This document shows positions 53,120-63,890 of a stretch of DNA of 64,000 nucleotides, one piece after another; within the stretch, counting starts at the first letter, position 1; every line of letters starts with the position of its first letter. The position numbers and the translations under genes are program-made. The notes beneath the pieces were generated by a model. It made no database searches, was not told where the DNA came from, and saw nothing but the letters and a program-made list of their open reading frames with translations. This DNA is from Pseudo-nitzschia pungens (taxonomy: Eukaryota > Bacillariophyta > Bacillariophyceae > Bacillariales > Bacillariaceae): assembly GCA_037355855.1 (NCBI GenBank), contig CM074766.1, forward strand, positions 2,728,001 through 2,792,000, read 5' to 3'.

Positions 53120-53254
53120 TCCCCCACCCCCGACCTGTTTGTCACACGGTTGATCTAATTTTTTCTGTTCAAAATATGAATTTTAGTACTGACTCCCCTG
53201 TGAGAAAATAACAACAAACAGCTGCCAACCCACTGCCAACAACTTCTCTTACGA

Positions 53255-53405
53255 GTGTCAAAGTGACACCCCGTGTCACTTTGACACTTGACACTCGCTG
53301 ATACTACTTTTGGGAGTCAAAGTGACACTGGTGGGTGTCACTTTGACCCTGGGTGTCACTTTGACCCCGGGTGTCACTTTGACCCCAGGTGTCACTTTGA
53401 CACTC
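53255..53405. repeat. 18-bp minisatellite GTGTCACTTTGACCC
   Basis: Four to five units of GGGTGTCACTTTGACCCC between 53334 and 53402, preceded by inverted copies (GTCAAAGTGACAC) at 53258-53320, so the region can fold back on itself. 53406-54880 has no supported gene: it holds AT-rich sequence, two degenerate copies of an AGATATCCACATTCAA-type block (about 53875 and 54050), and a duplicated CAGTTCCATCTATCTGTTA word (54326, 54503). Confidence 0.8.
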
Positions 53406-54879
53406 GCAAGTTTTTCAAGAAGTGAAATTGACAAATGCAAACAAAGACAAACACAGATGAACAAACGAACGAACGAACAAAAAATTGAGTTCCAACTTCT
53501 GTTCCCGTGCATAACAACTTTCGTTCTGTGGGGCTCATCGTTCTTTTCTGCTTCATAACGGTCTATTCCACCATGACAGTGATTGCTGAAGATGACCGCA
53601 AGCACGGGAACAACTTTCCAAGCCCACCGCGGCCCATTTCCGTTTTGGTTGAGGTTCCCATTTCTGTTCCTGTTCCCATTCCCATTTTGCTATCACTGTC
53701 GCTCCCACGGTCTGTCTGCAGTACTGCTGGGAGTATAGGAGAACTGGTGCAATTTTGTTGTTGTTGTGATCCCACCACACAATTTCCATGATTCAAGTAT
53801 CAATTCTCCTCAAATTATTCATAAGAAACAGATATAGTATAACCAAAGAAACAAAGAATTCCCAATAGTTTGGGAGATATCCACATTCAAGGCATATTAG
53901 AGGAGGTAGTAGAGCTAGAGGTGAAATTAATTTTTTTAAAAAATTATTCAACTGTCCCAACTAGATTTTTAAAGTTGCAATCCCACTCATTAAGACAATA
54001 GACTAGAGGTCTATCAAAAAAGAAATTAAAAAATCCTAATACTTGAGGAGTTATCCACATTCAAAGTATCAGCAATGATGTGCTGGGAAGGGGGGTATGA
54101 GGAGTTTTATTGACGACAATTGATGTCGTGATTTCAAGGTGAGTTTTTTTCCAAAAGTTGTTTTCCAATTTCATTTTGCCTTTATCTCAAAATGAAGGTG
54201 CGTGCCAGCCGGGAGTCAACCATGCTCAAAGTAACCCGGAGGACGAGGTTTCTGTTATACCACTCTTACATGATAGCGTGCATATGCTGGTGGTGTAATA
54301 TTATCTCCTGTGAGTTTACCCCTGTACAGTTCCATCTATCTGTTAGCACAATGTATAATAATCTTGCAACAATACTGGGATGATAACAGCAGAGGTATAC
54401 TAAAGCTCGTCTGGTACAAATCCTACTGGACAGGCCTAGCATCCTGTTTAGATCCTTTTTACTAATAGTACTAGTATCCCCTCTTCTCACCCCTGCTGTA
54501 CAGCAGTTCCATCTATCTGTTACTACTAGCACCCTCGTGTACATCCACCACTCTTATACCAGCACCACTACTAGTAGTACAGTGATGGTAACAGTTAGGG
54601 TATCTAACTCTGGTGGTACACATCCTACTAGAGGGTGTGAAGATATCCAAGATGATGCTATGGACTGTGCTAAGACTCCTCCTGTGTAGGGAACTGTACT
54701 AAGGGGGTGACAGGTATTAGCCTCCAGTAACTGTCTACAAGAAGGTGCTAGGCTGTATGCTAGATACTTAGCATACAGGAGGCTTAGCTTACAGGCTTAG
54801 CAACAGGCTTATTACTATAAGGTGCTACGGGGTGCTAACTCCAAGTTATCAGGGTCCTCATGTAGGATTTGGTGTACCA

Positions 54880-55945
54880 ATTACTATTAAAATGTAGCCG
54901 AAACTGGTTTAAGCTGATAGATCCCAGCCAGGGCAAGCTTGGAGATACAGCAAGAGCAATCAAACTGGTTGAGGTGCCGGTCTGTTTGGTTGATAGTCTC
55001 GGATCCACCACTACGATCAAACAAAACGATCAGACGATCTATTCTAACTACCACTTATGGGCTCAGTCAGTTAGATCTTAGGCTTGTTGCAGTTCTACAG
55101 GGAACTGCTCAGGGAGCAGGATGTAAGTATCAAGGCATTCAAACCGGAGTTAAACTAAAGATGTGAGGACAGCAATCTTGTCAGGGAATCAACGTTGCTG
55201 TCTTGTTCTGTTTGTTACTTGTTTTCCATGTACAGTTTCTTGTACAGTGGTGCATGGAAGTGCTGGTTTTGGTGTCAGCAGTCCAGCGTACAACAAGCAG
55301 TACTGGAAACCTTGTAGAAAACTATTTCAAGCATGATGCACGCATGCAGTGGGTGACTGGATTGTGTCCAGTCATGAATCGTGTCACAGTTACAATTTAA
55401 TACGCCCCATCTATGATCAGGGAAGCAAGAGAATCTTCCTTTGTTGTCATGGACATGTTGGTATTAAATTGTCACCGTGACACGATTCATGACTGGACAC
55501 AGTCCAGTCCCACACTGCCTTCGTGCATCGTGTTTGAAATAGTTTTCTACAGGGTTCCCAATACTGCTTGTACACCGACATCAAAACCACTCACAGTACA
55601 AATCGTACACGAAAAACAAGCAGCAAACACAACAAGACAGCAACGTCGATTCCTCGACAAGGTTGCTGTCCTCACATCTTTAGTTTAACTCCGATTTGAA
55701 TACCTTGATACTTACATCCTGCTCTTTGAGCAGCTCCCTGTAGAACTACAAGCCTAAGGTCTAACTGACTGAGCCCACAGGTAGTTAGAATAGACCTGGT
55801 CGATCCGTTCGATCGTAGTGGTAAATCCGAGACTATCGATAGAACAGACCGGCACCCCAACCGGTTTGCATGCCTTTGCTCTTGCTGTATATCTCCAAGC
55901 TTGCCCTGGGATCTATCAGCTTAAACCAGTTTCAGCTACATTTTG
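54880..55945. repeat. Pair of ~500-bp arms in inverted orientation
   Basis: The left arm (about 54885-55405) and the right arm (about 55460-55945, inverse) align over nearly their whole length with scattered differences and small indels; the spacer is about 55 bp. Matching landmarks: AAACTGGTTTAAGCTGATAG (54900 and inverse at 55930), TAAACTAAAGATGTGAGGAC (55151 and inverse at 55688), TGAATCGTGTCAC (55374 and inverse at 55483). Each arm has an inner short hairpin GACAGCAA/TTGCTGTC. This could be a foldback element, two opposed LTR or element fragments, or a hairpin-RNA locus. Confidence 0.8.
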
Positions 55946-56570
55946 ACAGATTAACAGTCGCAAGCTTATTGTAAGCTTGCAAAGCTGGAGATCTACAAGC
56001 AACGAAAACAAGAACAACGACGACGACGAAAAACCGAATCAACGCTGTTTACAGTTTTAATTTTATACTGGAACACCAAGCTCCCTGTTGCGAGGCCGTT
56101 CCAGATATTATTATTCTTATTATTATTATGGATAAAACGGTACAAACGGCGTCTCCAAACTCCAAGAATTGACGGAGAAAGAATTTTTTGAAATTCCTAC
56201 TGCTGCTGCACCCTTTTCTTTCGTCCCGACACGACGTGCCCCTGTTATTGCTGATACGGCGCTTTTGGAACCGCTTTTGGAACCACAACGGTCTTTCAAA
56301 ATTACGACGGTGTTTCAGAAACGGTGTCCCCAAGCCACAGCGTTTACAACGGTGTCCCACAAACAACGGTGTTTCGAACGACAACAACGACGAACGACAA
56401 CAACGGTGTTTCGAACGACAACAACGCCGAACGACAACAATACAACAACACACAGCAATACATAACCTCCGAACACAGCTGTATCCACGACTGTATTCCT
56501 CGGCACATATATCCCTGTTCCCCTGATAAGATACCCTCGACCCTATTTTCTCGGATCTCCCCACTCGTCT

Positions 56571-58218
56571 ATGCCATACCGAACCCGACAACGAGCTCCT
56601 TTCCCTGCCACCAACGAAGACACCTACCGCACCTTCCAATCCATTGAAACTGCGGCTCAATCCAGATTCCACCCCAGCACGATGTCCGACGACCATACGA
56701 GCACCCACACTGATCCCAGTGATTCTCCCACGGATGCCGACGGTGGAGATTTTTTCCCATCCTTCGACCCCCATGTAACTGGTATTCTTCGTGATTTTCT
56801 TCGCCTCCAGACTGAAGACGGTGACATCATATGCGATGCCCTTCGTTACGCTGGATATAACACCTGGTATGATTTTTCTCTCCTCAACACCGACGTCATC
56901 TCACGTCTTGACTTTGCAGAACGTGGCACGCGCATTCCTCTCTCACCAAGTCATACCTTCCGCCTCACTACTCTTGCTGCCTACATGGCTCACCTTGACA
57001 CCACCATCGGACCTGACGCATCTGCCGATTTCAACAACTATGATTCCGATGCCTTCCTTGATTTTCAAGCCACCACCACATCGGGCAACCAGCAATTGCA
57101 CCACACCGCCACCCACATGCAGGATATTCCCCGGAATGCCAATGCTATTTTTTCATCCTTTGACCATCATGTGGCCCATCTCCTTCGTGATTTTCTCCAC
57201 CTCACAGCTCACGAACATGATACTTATATCATCTGTGAGGCACTTTGCTCTGCTGGTTGTAACCTCTGGGCTGAATTTCGCTTCCTCACTGTTGATCTCA
57301 TCTATTGCCTCGACTATGCAGATCATGGATGCCGAGTCCCCCTTTTACCCCGTCATGTGTCTCGCCTCACTCCACTTGCCGCCTACATGGCACATCTTGG
57401 TGACGCTTGCCTTGATTTCTCCAACTACAGTTCCGTTGACTTCGATGCTTTTCGATGCTCCCACCTACATGGCGACGCTGACCTTTTCCCATCATTTGAT
57501 CATCATGTCACGCATATCCTTCGTCACTTCCTAGGTCTCAGTACTGAAGACAATGATATTTTCTGTGAGGCCCTCCGCCATGCTGGATGTCACATCTGGG
57601 CCGAATTCCGATTCCTTGATTCTGCCCTTGTCTCGTGCCTCACTTATTGCAATGGTGGACACCATCTTCCCCTTTTCCCCAGCCACGTGCATCATCTCCA
57701 TACCCTTATTGCCTACATGGAACACCTCGACACAACCATTGGTCCCAACGCCTCCTGGAATTTCTCCAACTACGATTCCGCTGGCTTTGCTGCCTTCCAG
57801 ATCACCTACGCATGTGGATTGGCACCACCACCCGCTGCACCGTTTGTCCCTGCTCAACGCAACGTACCCGTCCCAGCACTTGCCCCGAGGGCTGCCCCTG
57901 CACCCATCTTGGCACCCACACCAGTCCATGCACCAGCATTGGCACCTGCAACACCATTCTGCCCACCTACACCCACCGTCACAGCAACTATACCTGCGCC
58001 TGTCCCAGTCATGGCACCTCCCGCACCTGTCCTGATGCCTCGTACATCCCCACCTGTCTCTGCATCTGCCCCTGTCTCTGTGTCTGCACTGGCACATGCA
58101 CCTTTCCTGGCACCACCCGAACCTCACACGGCAGCTTCTATCTCTGCTCCTGCATTGGCAGCCTCTGTCCCTGCTCCTGCAATTGCAACAACACCAGCGC
58201 CAGCGCCAGCGGCCGTAA
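56571..58218 (+). pseudogene. Three-repeat gag-like gene interrupted by element D
   Basis: The ATG at 56571 opens a frame that reaches the element D terminus after about 549 codons; the frame then runs by chance into D to 58400. Three diverged repeats of about 95-105 residues are visible, each with F-x-SFD-x-HV-x-x-(I/L)LR-x-FL, then AG(C/Y)-x-x-W-x-(D/E)F, then a PL-P-x-H-x-x-(R/H)L-x-x-x-AYM-x-HL segment and ending F-x-NY-x-S-x-x-F. The last 140 codons before D are Pro/Ala repeats (APAPILAPTP type). Short modules of this kind (helical, then a Pro-x-H-x-x-x-L-x-x-x-x-AY element) recall gag N-termini of copia-type elements in diatoms, but I see no pol nearby and this is inference. The natural C-terminus is lost or lies beyond D. 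Confidence 0.6.
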
Positions 58219-58295
58219 CGTCCGAAAACTGTTTTGCGACCTATCGCGACCGATTGCAACCCGATTGCAACCCAATCGCGACTTTTCCCAGAAAA
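58219..58295. repeat. Element D left TIR with phased subterminal repeats
   Basis: CGTCCGAAAACTG, TTTTGCGACC, TATCGCGACCG, ATTGCAACCCG, ATTGCAACCCA, ATCGCGACTT: five 10-11-bp units as in A, but two of them read TTGCAACC instead of TCGCGACC, which equals two CpG-transition changes per unit. Confidence 0.85.
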
Positions 58296-58665
58296 ACGCG
58301 ACCCCATTTTTTTATTTCACAACCTTTTTTCCATTATTCTCCACCTTATTTCTCCTTATTCTCATTCCCCCCAACCTTTTCAGGAAATGTTCTGATCTAG
58401 ACCCTGATATTCAGTCCCTCGTCACCTTTTCATCCCATTTTACACATTTGACACATTTGACTCAATATAACAAATAATTTTTAATCAGATCTTCTTCAAT
58501 CACACAAAAGTGTTAACCTTACTGTACGTCGCGCACCATTTTCATTTTCTTTTTTCAGTGGTGTCACGTCACATACCCTGGCTTTGAAGCCCCCCTCCTT
58601 GGCATCGCATCACAACAACAATTATTTTTTTATCCAACACATGTTTGTATTTCACGCACACCACC

Positions 58666-61600
58666 ATGCCAAAAGCTTCCTCAAACCCAAGGCACTTTGC
58701 CAATGATCCCAGAATACCCAAGACATTCTATTGTCGCAACTGCATTGCCTCTGGAAGAACAAGAAAATCTCACCAATCATTCAAGGGGTTCAAACAAGAA
58801 TCAAGCTACAATTTCACCTACCGATATGTCTGCAGAGGACTTTCATATCATCTCAACTCCAACAGCAAGTGCCGGACTTATTATCGCGAGAACGATCTTA
58901 TGGATTTCATTTCATCTGTCAAAGAAGAAGTCACCCTTCCTTCGGTTCGACACACACCATCGCAGTATGGACTGACGATGACACAGAATGGACCCCGAAT
59001 CCCCCCCTCCCTTGCCCCGATTGACACCGCTGCGACAACAAATTCCAATGTTCACTCCTCACTCAACCGTCAGGTCATTGCCAATGTACTCATCCCACCC
59101 ATGGACAGGCAGGCAATTGAATCACAAATGGCTGTAAATGAACAACCGAACTCAATCGGTTCCAACCCCGATGCCTCTAACAATTTCGATGCCACTTCCG
59201 ACACCGAAATATCTGATTCCGAAATCACTAGAAGCACCAACATTTCCATAAACGAAAGAGAGGAAACATTTCGGAATCGCACTCTGCTCCCACCCCGTCC
59301 TGAACTTATTGCAGAAATCAACCTCCTCAACATTATATCACAACACAAGCTACCGCTTTCCACTTATCAATCCATTTTCAACTGGGCAAAACACAGCAAT
59401 AATCTTCCCGGGTTCAATTTCAATGTCACACCAACAAGGAAACGCGATGCCATTTTTCAAGAAATCAAAAAAAATTTAGGTATATCGTCTGAACCAAAAT
59501 TTGAGCCAAAAATTGTGAATTGGCTTCCCGACAACAAACCCACCCAAATCTATGTCCGGCCTTTTCTGGATGCTTTGTATTCCCTCCTCTCCAATCCCGA
59601 TTTAATGTCCGAAGCCAATCTGTCATTCCCCAACAGCAAAACCCCCTTGTCACCAGATCATAGCCCGGTTCGAACTGATTCTTGTCCCATAACCGAGTTG
59701 CACCATGGATCATGGTGGTCGGATTCATGGAGATCCATCTGCAGAGAAGACAATTCCGAAATCCTTGTTCCCATCATCTTTTACATGGATGGAATAAGCT
59801 TGGATGCGCACGGAAGGCTATCACTGACTCCACTCAACATGACCCTAGGCATCTTCAACATTGAAACAAGGAAGAGGCCAGAAGCCTGGACAACAATCTA
59901 TTTTCATCCCGACTCTGATTTGGAGAGCATCCACCATTCAAGAAAACCATCTCCGAAAGAATCAATCCAAAACCTACACAATGCTCTCGAAGTGGCACTC
60001 CTATCTTTCAAAGAAGCATGTGAGTCCAACAATGAGGGAGGCATCCAATGGGATTTTCTTCCTTTTGCAGGCCAATTATGGAAAGTCAAAATGAAGTTTG
60101 CAATAGCCTATGTCATCGGTGACACAGAATTGCATGATAAATTATGTGGCAAGTATGGATCCCGGTCGGGCGGTGTACAGAAGCTCTGCAGACACTGCAA
60201 CTGTCCCACCAAAGACATAAACAGACCATCAGCACAACAAACTGCCTCTCTTTGGGTCCCATCAGATTTTCAGACATTTCCGGATTCGGATCCCATTACC
60301 ACCAAGGAATATTTTAATGATATTTCTCACCACCAAATCAAGAATGCCTTCCACAGTCTCAACTTTGGTACCAATGTCAACAACATTCACTTAGCCACCC
60401 CGGGTGAATGCCTCCACATGCACCAGCTGGGGTGTGCCAAACGCGAGGTTGAATCCTTGGAGCAGCTTATGAGGGGTTCTGTTCCTTGCCCGTATGCAGA
60501 TGATCTAAAGACCGGGGTGTCTACAGTCAATGCGATCGGACACTTAGCTCAAAAATATGGAGCTCTCCTGTCCAGGCAATCGGATCGTGACTTTCCCAGA
60601 ACTAAATTCAGCTCCAATCTTCTATCTGTCACCAAAAAAGAGGGCCACGATTACAGTGGTATGCTCATCTCCATTCTACTGACATTAGTTTCTGATTCCG
60701 GTACTGCACTTTTGAGGGACAACACATTTGTAAAGAAACACGTCGATGTCATCCAACAAATCATTTCAATGGAAGAATTCCTGAAACACGGCCGGCCCAC
60801 CACAAAGTGCATCAAAAATCTTCCCAAGACAATCATTCATTTCCTTAACTGCATCAATGGCACCTGCCTTCGGAAGGGAATGGGAACAAAACTGATCAAA
60901 AATCACCTTTATTTTCACATTCCAAAGTACATCAGTCTGTGGGGTCCAACATCAGGATTCGATTCTGCATACAGTGAAAGCCACCACAAGACAGAGATAA
61001 AGGCACCCTCCAAAAATACTCAACAAAATGCTGCAACCTTGGTCCACCAGACAACCCGTCGGAAAGAAGAAGCATCCCTCCTTCGAACTGTAACTTCTCA
61101 TTACAAGCTGAGGAAATTGGGTGGTAATCCTAAAGTCATATCCCCCCGGCCTTCTCAGTCTGGCTCCCGTTTCACCATTTTTCTTGATGGAACTAGGGGT
61201 TCAATGAAATGGGGCTTAAGACGGAACCGCAATAAACCATTTCATGCTTCAGTTGTGTTGGATTTTGTTTGCAACTCTGTCCTGCCTCTGCTGAATGACC
61301 CCTCCAGTATTTTGGGTTTCACCGAACACAACAGATGGGATTCTGCAAATGGTATCAATTACCTGTTTCGGTGTCATCCCTCATACAGGTCCGATTCTGG
61401 TCAAGTTAACAGTGTATGGTTTGACTGGGCAATGTTTTCAGTGGATGACAACACTGAAATCCCTTGTCAGATGCTGTGTTTTCTCAATGTGAAAGGTTTG
61501 AAACATCCGACGTCTGCTGTGAATGGATATGATGTGGATTCAGATGGCATCTACGCAGTTGTTAGAAGGTTCAAAGAGGAACCTCGGTCTACATCTTCTC

Positions 61601-61875
61601 AATTTGTGAAATGTGGCTATCTTGACAATACATTATATTTATTCAACACTGATACTATTCTTTCTGAACTGGCAGTTGTTCCAGAACTGGATGAGAATGC
61701 AGAGCCTGCAAGCACCGGCCGGTGGTTGGTTGTCAACAATCAATTGCAATGGCTGGAATTTTTTGAAAAGAGTAATAATTCAATGGCAAACACTACCTAT
61801 GACAGCCTATACTCGGCTTGTCCACTACATCAGGGGGATGACCTTGATTCTGACAGCACCGACAGTGCCGAATGA
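58666..61875 (+). CDS. Plavaka/CACTA-like transposase of element D
   Basis: 1069 residues from the ATG at 58666 (CACCACCATGCC); the upstream in-frame extension has no ATG. It can be followed residue by residue against the element A protein: finger CRNC and LSYHLNSNSKC, linker with NSIGSNPDASNNFD-type changes, VPIIFYMDGISLDAHG, LGIFNIETRKRPEAW, CRHCNC, TPGECLHMHQLGCAKRE, and the same C-terminal region (FGLRRN-type, WFDWAMF, CGYLDNTLYLFNTD). Differences cluster in the linker and the extreme C-terminus. The upstream region has the T-run plus CAG acceptor-like tract (58548-58557). It lies 61 bp or more from the next repeats and in the same orientation as the cargo remnant downstream. Confidence 0.85.
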   Translation: MPKASSNPRHFANDPRIPKTFYCRNCIASGRTRKSHQSFKGFKQESSYNFTYRYVCRGLSYHLNSNSKCRTYYRENDLMDFISSVKEEVTLPSVRHTPSQYGLTMTQNGPRIPPSLAPIDTAATTNSNVHSSLNRQVIANVLIPPMDRQAIESQMAVNEQPNSIGSNPDASNNFDATSDTEISDSEITRSTNISINEREETFRNRTLLPPRPELIAEINLLNIISQHKLPLSTYQSIFNWAKHSNNLPGFNFNVTPTRKRDAIFQEIKKNLGISSEPKFEPKIVNWLPDNKPTQIYVRPFLDALYSLLSNPDLMSEANLSFPNSKTPLSPDHSPVRTDSCPITELHHGSWWSDSWRSICREDNSEILVPIIFYMDGISLDAHGRLSLTPLNMTLGIFNIETRKRPEAWTTIYFHPDSDLESIHHSRKPSPKESIQNLHNALEVALLSFKEACESNNEGGIQWDFLPFAGQLWKVKMKFAIAYVIGDTELHDKLCGKYGSRSGGVQKLCRHCNCPTKDINRPSAQQTASLWVPSDFQTFPDSDPITTKEYFNDISHHQIKNAFHSLNFGTNVNNIHLATPGECLHMHQLGCAKREVESLEQLMRGSVPCPYADDLKTGVSTVNAIGHLAQKYGALLSRQSDRDFPRTKFSSNLLSVTKKEGHDYSGMLISILLTLVSDSGTALLRDNTFVKKHVDVIQQIISMEEFLKHGRPTTKCIKNLPKTIIHFLNCINGTCLRKGMGTKLIKNHLYFHIPKYISLWGPTSGFDSAYSESHHKTEIKAPSKNTQQNAATLVHQTTRRKEEASLLRTVTSHYKLRKLGGNPKVISPRPSQSGSRFTIFLDGTRGSMKWGLRRNRNKPFHASVVLDFVCNSVLPLLNDPSSILGFTEHNRWDSANGINYLFRCHPSYRSDSGQVNSVWFDWAMFSVDDNTEIPCQMLCFLNVKGLKHPTSAVNGYDVDSDGIYAVVRRFKEEPRSTSSQFVKCGYLDNTLYLFNTDTILSELAVVPELDENAEPASTGRWLVVNNQLQWLEFFEKSNNSMANTTYDSLYSACPLHQGDDLDSDSTDSAE

Positions 61876-61924
61876 ACCACTACTACACTAAACATAAAAT
61901 AAAAAAAAAGTCTCAATCAATCGA

Positions 61925-62235
61925 TCGCTCACTCCTTTGATCCATCGGTATTCGTCGTTCCGATCGGTATTTGTCGTTGTTCAATCCGATCGGTATGTAT
62001 TCGTGGTTGCCTGCCCCGATTGGTATCCGTCGTCGTTGCCTGCTCCGATCGGTATTCGTCGTCATGCCCGATTTCGATCGGTATTCGATCTCCCTGCTCC
62101 CATCGGTATTCGTCGTTCGTCGTTCGTCGTTCCGTTTGGTATCCGTCTTGGTTGCCTGTTCCGATCGGTATGTTGGGGTCGTTGGATCGGTATGTTGGGG
62201 TCGTCGGTGCCTGCTCCGATCGGTATTCGTCGTTC
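61925..62235. repeat. GATCGGTATTCGTCG repeats in element D
   Basis: About twelve units of 22-28 bp with the core CCGATCGGTATTCGTCGTT and inserts such as GCCTGCTC. They stand where the GAC-rich repeats stand in element A. Confidence 0.88.
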
Positions 62236-62238
62236 CCT

Positions 62239-62900
62239 GCTCCACACAAACTGCGACGGATTATTTCAATCGGTGCTTCCGTGAGGATTCGAAGGCAGAG
62301 CAAGAGATTGAAAAAATTGTTCAGACAGAGACTCAGGGTATGACAACAGAAGAAAAAGTGTTGTTCCGGCGCTCCATGAATGCTGTGATGGGCAAGCAGC
62401 AGTGCGAACGCTACAAGAATAAAGGGAGTGGTTCAGTGTGTGAGAACGGGGACAATTGTTTCAAAATTGCACACGAAACGGTAGGGGAATATAGGGAAGA
62501 GCATAACAGGAAGAAGTTAGCTAGTAACGCGGATGACAGTGTCGTCCAAAATCTGGAAACTGTAGGAGCTTCGAATGACCACATGGAAGAATCAGCTGCA
62601 GGTGAAAGGGCGAACCGACCACTGACAGAGGAAGAAATAGAAAATATTATTGCTGGTGCAGAAACTACTGGTATGACAATGGAGCAAAGATTCCACTTCC
62701 GTTGTTTGCTGTATAGTCGGATCTCAGAGGACCAAAAGAATGGTGCTGCGGCGTCGGAAAGGAGCTTAGAAGTGCACATCCAAAATGTGAAACAAGCCAT
62801 TCGTCGCATGAAGAAGAAGAAGAAGAAAAAAAAGGGAGGGAAGGGCTCAACATCAAACCTTCCCTTTGATCAGCAGAAGAAGCCACCACGATATCACTAA
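62239..62900 (+). pseudogene. C-terminal part of the element D counterpart of the 727-residue cargo protein
   Basis: 220 codons with homology to the last ~170 residues of the 16618-18801 product: TQTATDYFNRCF, EIEKIVQTETQGMTTEEKVLFRRSMNAVMG, CFKIAHE, then a Lys-rich run and STSNLP. The 5' part is replaced by the repeats, and no good ATG precedes the homology (the first ATG within it is at 62341). It also has a second, diverged copy of the module (EIENIIAGAETTGMTMEQRF) after residue ~130, which A lacks. It may be an exon of a spliced gene or a truncated one; I lean to truncated. Confidence 0.6.
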
Positions 62901-62949
62901 AACAAAGGAAGTGTACCAGAGCATTTCGGAACAGACTGAAATTAGTAAA

Positions 62950-63890
62950 TAGTAGTATTAATAATTATCATAATAGTAGTATAACAATAAACAGATTCTG
63001 TTACAACCCAGAAAAGGAATGAACTTGATAGCAGAACTATTATGGATGTCAGTTCTGATATCACAGAAATATTCTCACTAACCCAAAATACATCACAAAA
63101 TGTGCTTATTTCTTGTACAGGGGTCAAAACTGTCACTGTCCTACATTTTTTGTTTTCCACAGTGAATAATGGTCAGTATATGCATCTGTTAGGATACTGA
63201 AAAGGAATGAATTTGATACCAGTTGTATTGTGGATGTGACACCTGATTTGTGAGAAAAAAATTCTCAGTACCAGAGTTTACAACACAGAATGTGCATATT
63301 TCCCGTGTGTGGGTCACACTGTCCTACATTTTTTGTTTTCCACAGTGAATAATGGTCAGTATATGCATCTGTTAGGATACTGAAAAGGAATAAACTGGGT
63401 ACCAATTATATTTTGGATGTGACAGCTGATTTCTGAGAAAAATTCTCACTAGTAACCCAAAATACACCACACCAGAATGTGCATATTTACTGTGTGTGGG
63501 TCACACTGTCCTACATTGTTTGTGTTCCACACTGAATAATGCATCTGTTAGGATACTAAAAAGGAACAAACTGGGTACCAATTATATTTTGCATGTGACA
63601 CCTGATTTGTGAGAAAAATTCTCAGTACCAGAGATTACACCACAGAATGTGCATATTTCCTGTGTATGGGTCACACTGTCCTAGATTTTTTGTTTTCCAC
63701 AATGAATAATGGTCAGTATATGCATCTGTTAAGATACTGAAAAGGAATAAACTGGGTACAAATTATATTTTGGATGTGACACCTGATTTGTGAGAAAAAT
63801 CCTCAGTACCAGAGTTTACACATGTGCATAGTATTTCCTGAGTGTGGGTCACATTATCCTACATTTTTTTGGGTTCCAGTGTTAAGAAAG
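62950..63890. repeat. ~180-bp satellite in element D
   Basis: About five units; GTCAGTATATGCATCTGTTA recurs at about 63172, 63355 and 63713, with a shortened unit near 63540. It is related to 16020-16470 in element A. No gene is seen from 62901 to 64000. Confidence 0.88.

Noticed and set aside
58219..58400. C-terminal 60 residues of the three-repeat protein encoded in element D
   Set aside because: They come from reading the D terminus and upstream region; the same peptide arises from the equivalent ends of other copies, so it is a chance fusion.
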